Assembly (NCBI RefSeq): GCF_935822925.1
Contig: NZ_CAKXZS010000078.1
Location: 1-64,000, forward strand
Reading direction: 5' to 3'
Length of the DNA: 64,000 nt
Source: Mesorhizobium ventifaucium
Lineage (GTDB): Bacteria; Pseudomonadota; Alphaproteobacteria; Rhizobiales; Rhizobiaceae
Position 1 is the stretch's first letter. Each line of letters opens with the position of its first letter. This document shows, piece by piece, positions 58,974 to 64,000 of this stretch. The position numbers and the translations under genes are program-made. The notes beneath the pieces are model-generated. The model searched no databases and was not told the origin of the DNA. It saw only the letters and a program-made list of their open reading frames with translations.

Positions 58974-59960
58974 TCAGCGGCTGCCATAGGTCTGGTCGAG
59001 CAACCCGCCGGCGGCGAAATGCTCGGCCTGGACCTTGGCCCAGCCGCCGAAGACGTCCTCCACCGTCAGCAGGCGGATATCGGGGAATTCAGCCTTGTAT
59101 TTGGCGGCGACCGACGCGTCGCGAGCCCGCAGGCCGTTGCGGGCGGCGATGTCCTGGCCCTGCGGCGTGTATAGGAAGTCGAGATAGGTCTTGGCGAGGT
59201 CACGCGTGCCATGCTCGTCGGCGACCGTGTCGACGATCGCCACCGGAAACTCCGCCAGCAGGCTGACCGAGGGCGTCACCTGCTCGAACTTGTCATCGCC
59301 ATACTCCCTGCGGACGCCGCGCGTTTCCGACTCGAAGGTGATCAGCACGTCGCCGATCTCGCGCTGGACGAAGGTGGTGGTGGCGGCGCGCCCACCGCTG
59401 TCGAAAATCGGGACGTTGTTGAACAGCTTGGTCACGAATTCCTTCACCTTGGTGTCGTCGCCCTTGAAGGCCTCTTTGGCGTAGGCGGTGGCTGCGAGAT
59501 AGGTGTAGCGCGCATTGCCCGACGTTTTCGGATTGGGGAAGATCACCTCGACGTCGTCGCGCACGAGATCGTTCCAATCCTTGATGTTCTTTGGATTCCC
59601 GGCGCGCACCAGGAAAGACGGCAGCGAATAGAAAGGCGAGGCGTTGTCGGGGAAATCCTTCTGCCAGTCGGCGGAGATGAGACCTTTCGAGACCAGGAAG
59701 TCGATGTCGATGACCTGATTGAAGGTGACGACATCCGCGCCAAGGCCCTCGGCGATGGCGCGCGCCTGTGCCGACGTTCCGGCATGCGACTGATCTATGG
59801 TCACGCCGGGGTGCTCGGCGACGAAGGCCTTGTTGACCTGCGCAAACAGTTCGCGGCCGACATCGTAAGACGCGTTCAGCAATTTGTCGGCCGACCAGGC
59901 TTGGGAGGATGCGAGGAACAGGCCGGCCAATATGGCGACGCCAAGCAAAAATCGCTTCAT
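58974..59960 (-). CDS. Sulfate/thiosulfate ABC substrate-binding protein
   Basis: 328 residues. Signal peptide MKRFLLGVAILAGLFLASSQ, ending AWSA. DKLLNASYDVGRELFAQVNK, then IDQSHAGTSAQARAIAEGLG and ADVVTFNQVIDIDFL are the sulfate-binding-protein motifs. FPNPKTSGNARYTYLAATAY and the end FGGWAKVQAEHFAAGGLLDQ match the family. It has no adjoining permease. A second, different sulfate-binding protein gene lies at the right edge beside CysT, so this may be an extra or alternate binder for the same transporter. Confidence 0.9.
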   Translation of the reverse strand: MKRFLLGVAILAGLFLASSQAWSADKLLNASYDVGRELFAQVNKAFVAEHPGVTIDQSHAGTSAQARAIAEGLGADVVTFNQVIDIDFLVSKGLISADWQKDFPDNASPFYSLPSFLVRAGNPKNIKDWNDLVRDDVEVIFPNPKTSGNARYTYLAATAYAKEAFKGDDTKVKEFVTKLFNNVPIFDSGGRAATTTFVQREIGDVLITFESETRGVRREYGDDKFEQVTPSVSLLAEFPVAIVDTVADEHGTRDLAKTYLDFLYTPQGQDIAARNGLRARDASVAAKYKAEFPDIRLLTVEDVFGGWAKVQAEHFAAGGLLDQTYGSR

Positions 59961-60181
59961 GAAATCAGAACTCCAATGCAGTGCGCTTATGGCCGAAACA
60001 TAGCGGCAAGGCATGGGGGGCGACGAGACACGTAGAACGGTTTCGCCACGTCATCGCTAGAAAAATGTTCCCATTCCGGGCCGTCGTTAGGATTTTCTTT
60101 CAATCAGACACGATGCTTCCCGGCCGGCCAAGTGTTGCAGACGTGCGTTGGCAAGACGATTGCGTCACGGCGCGATCTGGC

Positions 60182-60202
60182 ATATACAAACGGTATATAC
60201 AA
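60182..60202 (+). promoter_or_regulatory. Direct repeats, candidate VapB operator
   Basis: ATATACAA occurs at 60182-60189 and 60195-60202, with palindrome GTATATAC at 60193-60200. It is just upstream of the VapB ribosome site (AAGGAG), where VapBC autoregulation usually acts. The remaining 59961-60181 shows no gene. Confidence 0.5.
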
Positions 60203-60214
60203 GGAGCCTTCGCT

Positions 60215-60508
60215 ATGCCCCAGCGCCGCCATTCAACAATGCGACCGAAAGAGGCAACAACGCCACCGAAAGAGGCGAAGCTGTTTCGCAATAATCGCAG
60301 CCAGGCGGTGCGCATTCCTGTCGAGTTTGAGCTCCCCGGCGAAAAGGTCTTGATCAGCCGTGAAGGCGACCGCTTGGTCATCGAGCCGGTCCGCAAACCT
60401 GGCCTCTCGGCACTGCTCGCGCAATGGGCGAAAGAGCCGCCGCTCGGCCCCGAGGAAGACTTCCCCGAAATCGACGATGTGCCTGTCACATCCGAGGAAT
60501 TTTTTTAA
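60215..60508 (+). CDS. vapB: VapB-type antitoxin
   Basis: 97 residues from ATG 60215 with AAGGAG upstream. AbrB/MazE-like swapped-hairpin region EAKLFRNNRSQAVRIPVEFE, then GEKVLISREGDRLVIEPV, typical of VapB. The C-terminus SALLAQWAKEPPLGPEEDFP is the toxin-binding tail. The N-terminal extension contains a duplicated PKEA stretch. It overlaps the toxin gene (TAATG). Confidence 0.88.
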   Translation: MPQRRHSTMRPKEATTPPKEAKLFRNNRSQAVRIPVEFELPGEKVLISREGDRLVIEPVRKPGLSALLAQWAKEPPLGPEEDFPEIDDVPVTSEEFF

Positions 60509-60906
60509 TGCGGTTCATGCTGGACACGAACATTATCAGCGACATGATCCGGAACCCGGCAGGCAGAGCCGCCAGCGCCCTCCTGCGCATGGGGGACGCC
60601 GCCGTGTGTACCAGCATCGTGGTCGCCTCGGAACTTCGATATGGCTGCGTCAGGAAGGGATCGGCCAAGCTGCTCAAGAAGGTCGAGGAATTGCTGGCTG
60701 AGATTCCTGTCCTGCCGCTCGATGTGCCGGTAGATGCCGAGTACGGCGCCATTCGCGCGGAGCTGGAACGCATCGGCCGGACCATTCGCCAGAACGACCT
60801 TTTTATTGCTGCCCACGCCTACGCACTGGGCACTACCCTGGTGACGGCCAACACGGCAGAGTTCAACCGCATCAAAGGCCTGAAGGTCGAGAACTGGCTG
60901 GTGTAG
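60508..60906 (+). CDS. vapC: VapC-type PIN domain ribonuclease toxin
   Basis: 132 residues. PIN fold with acidic residues D6 (MLDTNIIS), E42 (VASELRYG) and a later D (RQNDLFIAAHAYALG), then TLVTANTAEFNRIKGLKVEN. FitB/VapC-type RNA endonuclease neutralised by VapB. The pair lies between cysA and a sulfate-binding gene and is on the opposite strand to both, as would follow from insertion into a sulfate gene block. Confidence 0.9.
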   Translation: MRFMLDTNIISDMIRNPAGRAASALLRMGDAAVCTSIVVASELRYGCVRKGSAKLLKKVEELLAEIPVLPLDVPVDAEYGAIRAELERIGRTIRQNDLFIAAHAYALGTTLVTANTAEFNRIKGLKVENWLV

Positions 60907-60920
60907 GGCCGGATAGAGGA

Positions 60921-61961
60921 TCAAGGAGCCGGAAAAAGCTTCCAGCGCCGCGGCCTGAACGCCACCCGGCTTTTCTGCGCCGCCGGATGGTCGACAGGCA
61001 GCTCGATCTCGACCCGCTGGCGCTCGCCGCCGATTTCGAGTTCCACCCGTCTGGTGCCGGCGACGCGGCGGCTGGCGGCGACCGTGCCGGCGATGCAGCC
61101 GTTGCATTCGTCCACCAAGTCGACATCGTGCGGGCGGAAGAACAGCGTTGCTTCGCCTTGCGGTGCGTGCGGCGCGGACAGCCCGATCGGGCGGTCGGCG
61201 ATCCAGACCTGACCGTCCTCGACCTTGACGGGAAGCGCGCTGGATTCACCGATGAAGCCGTAGACGAAGGGCGAGTTCGGCGTGTCGTAGATTTCGTCGG
61301 CGGTGCCGACCTGCTCGATGCTGCCCTGGCTCATCACAACGACGCGGTCGGCAAGCTCGAGCGCTTCTTCCTGGTCATGGGTGACAAAGACCGTGGTGTG
61401 GCCGGTAGCGTCGTGGATGTCGCGCAGCCAGCGGCGTAACTCGCGGCGGACCTGGGCGTCAAGCGCGCCGAACGGCTCGTCGAGCAAAAGCACGGCCGGT
61501 TCGATCGCCATCGCGCGGGCAAGCGCTACGCGCTGGCGCTGGCCGCCCGAGAGCTGCGCCGGATAGCGCTTTTCCAAGCCGGAAAGCTGGACGAGGTCGA
61601 GAAGCTCGGAGGCACGGCGGCGGATTTCCTGCGCCGACGGACGTGACGGCCCGTGCCGGACCTTTAAGCCGAAGCCGATATTGTCGGCCACCGTCATATG
61701 GCGAAACAGGGCATAATGCTGGAAAACAAAGCCGACATTGCGCTCCTGGATCGACTTTTGCGACGCATCCTCCTCGCCGAAGAAGATCTTTCCTTTCGTC
61801 GGCCGCTCCAGCCCGGCTATCAGCCTGAGCAGCGTCGTCTTGCCGGAGCCCGAGGGCCCGAGCAGCGCGATCAGCTCGCCGGACTTGATGTCGAGCGAAA
61901 CGTCGTGCAGCGCCGGAAACCGCTCAAACTCCTTGCGCACGTTGGCAACGCGAACTTCCAT
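60921..61961 (-). CDS. cysA: Sulfate/thiosulfate ABC transporter ATPase
   Basis: 346 residues from ATG 61961. Walker A GPSGSGKTT, Q-loop VFQHYALF, signature LSGGQRQRVALARAM, Walker B LLLDEPFGALD, H-loop FVTHDQEEALELADR. The C-terminal part contains FRPHDVDLVDE, typical of CysA. Energises CysT/CysW. It follows cysW after a 49-bp hairpin element and converges with VapBC. Confidence 0.92.
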   Translation of the reverse strand: MEVRVANVRKEFERFPALHDVSLDIKSGELIALLGPSGSGKTTLLRLIAGLERPTKGKIFFGEEDASQKSIQERNVGFVFQHYALFRHMTVADNIGFGLKVRHGPSRPSAQEIRRRASELLDLVQLSGLEKRYPAQLSGGQRQRVALARAMAIEPAVLLLDEPFGALDAQVRRELRRWLRDIHDATGHTTVFVTHDQEEALELADRVVVMSQGSIEQVGTADEIYDTPNSPFVYGFIGESSALPVKVEDGQVWIADRPIGLSAPHAPQGEATLFFRPHDVDLVDECNGCIAGTVAASRRVAGTRRVELEIGGERQRVEIELPVDHPAAQKSRVAFRPRRWKLFPAP

Positions 61962-61981
61962 CAACCGTCCCTTTTTTGTCG

Positions 61982-62030
61982 ATGCATGTCGTTGTCCCAA
62001 AACCGCTACACACTTTTGGGCGACATGCAT
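61982..62030. repeat. 49-bp rhizobial palindromic hairpin element
   Basis: ATGCATGTCG (61982-61991) pairs with CGACATGCAT (62021-62030), and inside it CCCAAAA pairs with TTTTGGG around an 11-base loop; a 4-base bulge TTGT lies on one side. It sits exactly between the cysW stop and the cysA leader. The type is known as a repeated intergenic palindrome in rhizobia (recognised from memory). Confidence 0.7.
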
Positions 62031-62915
62031 TTAGTGTCCGCGCGTCGCGGCGAGCTCGGCGCCGTAGCGCATCTCGAGAAGTGTTTTCAAGACCAGCGTG
62101 ACGAGCGCCAGGCCCGCAAGCAGTGAAGCGACGGTGAAGGCGGCTGCGGCATTATACTCGTTATAGAGGATTTCGACATGCAGCGGCATGGTGTTGGTCA
62201 GTCCGCGTATGTGGCCCGACACGACGGAGACCGCGCCGAACTCGCCCATGGCGCGGGCATTGCACAAAAGCACGCCGTAGAGCAGCCCCCATTTGACGTT
62301 GGGCAGCGTTACGTACCAGAAAGCCTGCCAGCCATTGGCGCCGAGCGACAGCGCTGCCTCCTCGTCACCATTGCCCTGTTCCTGCATCAAGGGGATCAAT
62401 TCGCGGGCGACGAAGGGGAAGGTGACGAAGATGGTAGCGAGCACGATGCCCGGCACGGCAAACAGGATGACGATGCCATGCGCCTTCAGCCAGCCGCCGA
62501 GCAGGCCCTGCGCGCCGAACAAAAGCACATAGACCAGGCCGGAAATGACCGGTGAGACCGAAAACGGCAGGTCGATGAGCGTGGTCAGGAAGGCCTTGCC
62601 CTTGAACTCGAACTTGGCGATGGCCCAAGCGGCGGAGATGCCGAAGACGATGTTGAGTGGCACCGAGATCGCCGCCACCAGCAGTGTCAGGTGGATCGCC
62701 GAGCGCGTGTCTGGGTTGGTCAGCGCCTCGGTGTAAGCGCTGAGGCCCTTTGCGAAGGCTTCGTTGAAGACGACGATCAGCGGCAAGAGCAGGAAAATGC
62801 CGAGGAAGGCAAAGGTCACGATCATCAGCACGGCTTTCGCCGGGCGGCTTTCGGTCACTGCCGCCGACTGGCTTTCGTGGTGTGGTGCGTAGGATTTGAT
62901 CTCCGGATCAGCCAT
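62031..62915 (-). CDS. cysW: Sulfate ABC transporter permease CysW
   Basis: 294 residues. About six predicted helices (first VLMIVTFAFLGIFLLLPLIV). The DEEAALSLGANGWQAFWYVT coupling loop and TMPLHVEILYNEY are CysW features. It overlaps CysT by 8 bases. Forms the sulfate channel with CysT. Confidence 0.92.
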   Translation of the reverse strand: MADPEIKSYAPHHESQSAAVTESRPAKAVLMIVTFAFLGIFLLLPLIVVFNEAFAKGLSAYTEALTNPDTRSAIHLTLLVAAISVPLNIVFGISAAWAIAKFEFKGKAFLTTLIDLPFSVSPVISGLVYVLLFGAQGLLGGWLKAHGIVILFAVPGIVLATIFVTFPFVARELIPLMQEQGNGDEEAALSLGANGWQAFWYVTLPNVKWGLLYGVLLCNARAMGEFGAVSVVSGHIRGLTNTMPLHVEILYNEYNAAAAFTVASLLAGLALVTLVLKTLLEMRYGAELAATRGH

Positions 62916-63759
62916 AGCGCTTGCGGCTCCACGTCTGCACCAGATTGATGACCAGCAGCATCACGAACGACAAAGCGAGCATGATTGCCGCGATCGCGGT
63001 CGCCGCCGCGTAATTATATTCCTCCAGCCGGATGACGATCAGAAGCGGCGCGATCTCGGATTTGTAGGGCAGATTGCCGGCGATGAAAATGACGGAGCCG
63101 TACTCGCCGACACCGCGTGCGAAAGCCAACGCGAAACCGGTGACGATCGCGGGCGCCAGGCCCGGAAGCAGAACCCGGGCGATGGTCTGGAAGCGATTGG
63201 CGCCGAGCGTGGCGGCCACTTCCTCCACCTCCTTGTCGATCTCCTCCATGATCGGCTGGACAGTGCGCACGACGAAGGGCAGGCCGATGAAGATCAGCGC
63301 GATGACGATGCCGAGCGGCGTGTAGGCGACCTTGATGCCGAGCGGCGCCAGCAGGCTGCCGAGCCAGCCATTCGGCGCGTAGAGCGTGGTCAGCGCGATG
63401 CCGGCCACCGCCGTCGGCAGTGCGAAGGGCAGGTCGACCATGGCATCGACGATGCGGCGGCCCGGAAAGTTGTAGCGCACCAGCACCCAGGCGACGATCG
63501 TGCCGAAGACGACATTGACGGAAGCGGCAATAAAGGCCGTGCCGAAGCTGATTTCAAGCGCATTGATGGTGCGGCGGTCGGTGGCGATCGCCCAGAAATC
63601 GGTCCAGCCGAGCGCGGCCGATCGCCAGATCAGCCCCGACAGGGGAATAAGGATGATGAGCGTGAGGTAGGCAAGAGAGAAGCCGAGCGTCAATCCGAAA
63701 CCCGGAATGACGCTCGGCTGTCTGAACCGCCACCCCGCTTTTGCGGGTGCTGTGGTCAT
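62908..63759 (-). CDS. cysT: Sulfate ABC transporter permease CysT (CysU)
   Basis: 283 residues from ATG 63759. SVIPGFGLTLGFSLAYLTLI opens the first helix. The EEVAATLGANRFQTIARVLL coupling loop and GEYGSVIFIAGNLPYKSEIA are typical CysT features. Follows the sulfate-binding protein gene at the window edge. Confidence 0.92.
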   Translation of the reverse strand: MTTAPAKAGWRFRQPSVIPGFGLTLGFSLAYLTLIILIPLSGLIWRSAALGWTDFWAIATDRRTINALEISFGTAFIAASVNVVFGTIVAWVLVRYNFPGRRIVDAMVDLPFALPTAVAGIALTTLYAPNGWLGSLLAPLGIKVAYTPLGIVIALIFIGLPFVVRTVQPIMEEIDKEVEEVAATLGANRFQTIARVLLPGLAPAIVTGFALAFARGVGEYGSVIFIAGNLPYKSEIAPLLIVIRLEEYNYAAATAIAAIMLALSFVMLLVINLVQTWSRKRYG

Positions 63760-63790
63760 ATCGTCCTGATCTAGAGTCTGGCTTACTGCG

Positions 63791-64000
63791 CTATTGGGCC
63801 GGCTTATAGATCTGGTCGAATATACCACCGTCGCCGAAATGGTAAGGCTGCGCCTTCTTCCAACCGCCAAAAAGTGGATCGTCGATGGTGATCAGCTTGA
63901 TCTCAGGCAGTTTGGCGAGGTCCTCCGCCGGTACCAAATCGGGCTTCGACGGGCGATAGTGGTTCTTGGCGATCAGCGTCTGGCCTTCTTTGGAATAGAG
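63791..64000 (-). CDS. Sulfate/thiosulfate-binding protein, C-terminal part (runs off the window)
   Basis: 69 C-terminal residues visible. Ends with a segment containing LITIDDPLFGGWKKAQPYHF and GDGGIFDQIYKPAQ, matching the end of sulfate-binding proteins and similar to the copy at 58974-59960. It precedes cysT as expected for the first gene of a sulfate operon. Confidence 0.88.
   Translation of the reverse strand, partial: LYSKEGQTLIAKNHYRPSKPDLVPAEDLAKLPEIKLITIDDPLFGGWKKAQPYHFGDGGIFDQIYKPAQ

Noticed and set aside
1..64000. CRISPR arrays, tRNA or rRNA genes, transposases, prophage
   Set aside because: No regularly spaced repeats with spacers, no cloverleaf or rRNA-like sequence, and no transposase, integrase or phage structural motif was seen on either strand.

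Overview
The window is GC-rich, densely coded chromosomal DNA from a soil or symbiotic alphaproteobacterium of the order Rhizobiales. It most resembles Mesorhizobium: many ABC importers with LacI/GntR/AraC regulators, rhizopine-type (moc) genes, a GlpSTPQV-like transporter, and palindromic intergenic elements of the rhizobial kind. No rRNA, tRNA, CRISPR array, transposase or prophage was found. The taxonomic call rests on recognised protein families and repeat style, not on a marker gene.

Layout. (1) 1-4100: small secreted or hypothetical proteins (DUF1236, DUF2934), a GIY-YIG nuclease remnant and several palindromic repeats. (2) 4.1-12.6 kb, plus strand: a GntR/UTRA regulator, an ADP-ribosylglycohydrolase-fold enzyme, a PfkB sugar kinase, a Pot-type ABC importer and a two-subunit aconitase X, mostly with overlapping start and stop codons. 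(3) 12.6-28.4 kb: a divergent LacI regulator and a probable 14-gene operon. The operon holds a five-gene importer with two different ATPases, a Gfo/Idh dehydrogenase, a sugar-phosphate-isomerase-like protein, a ribose-type importer, a DUF4432 protein, a membrane di-iron oxygenase (MocD-like), a Rieske ferredoxin (MocE-like) and a PanB-like protein. It reads as uptake and oxidative demethylation/catabolism of a rhizopine-like or other O-methylated polyol. (4) 28.7-36.9 kb, minus strand: AraC regulator, SRPBCC/CoxG-like protein, molybdenum hydroxylase (FAD, 2Fe-2S, and a large subunit split in two), MoxR and VWA maturation pair, amidohydrolase.

(5) 37.0-41.2 kb: a ribose-type importer (permease and ATPase divergent from the binding protein) with a DgoR-like GntR regulator. 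(6) 41.5-45.2 kb: a stand-alone LivJ-type periplasmic binding protein followed by a TorS-like-sensor/HAMP/PAS/class III adenylate cyclase. (7) 45.5-48.4 kb: a 3-hydroxyisobutyrate-dehydrogenase-like enzyme, an NAD-dependent epimerase/dehydrogenase and a second, nearly identical GntR regulator. The two GntR loci carry similar palindromes (TTGT-N3-ACAA) upstream of their presumed target genes. (8) 48.4-51.4 kb: DUF3175, an MFS carrier and an ArsR/SRPBCC/membrane-protein operon. (9) 51.6-58.2 kb: a GntR(LacI)-type gluconate repressor, a ribose-type importer with two permeases, and gluconokinase. (10) 58.3-64.0 kb: an Rrf2 regulator and sulfate uptake genes (two binding proteins, CysT, CysW, CysA) with a VapBC toxin-antitoxin pair between cysA and one binding protein.

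Most of the window is a series of import-plus-catabolism cassettes, each with its own regulator. The most interesting points are the moc-like operon with an asymmetric ATPase pair, the binding-protein/cyclase pair, the ADP-ribosylglycohydrolase/PfkB/aconitase X cassette, and the split molybdenum hydroxylase whose VWA partner carries an intergenic repeat in frame.
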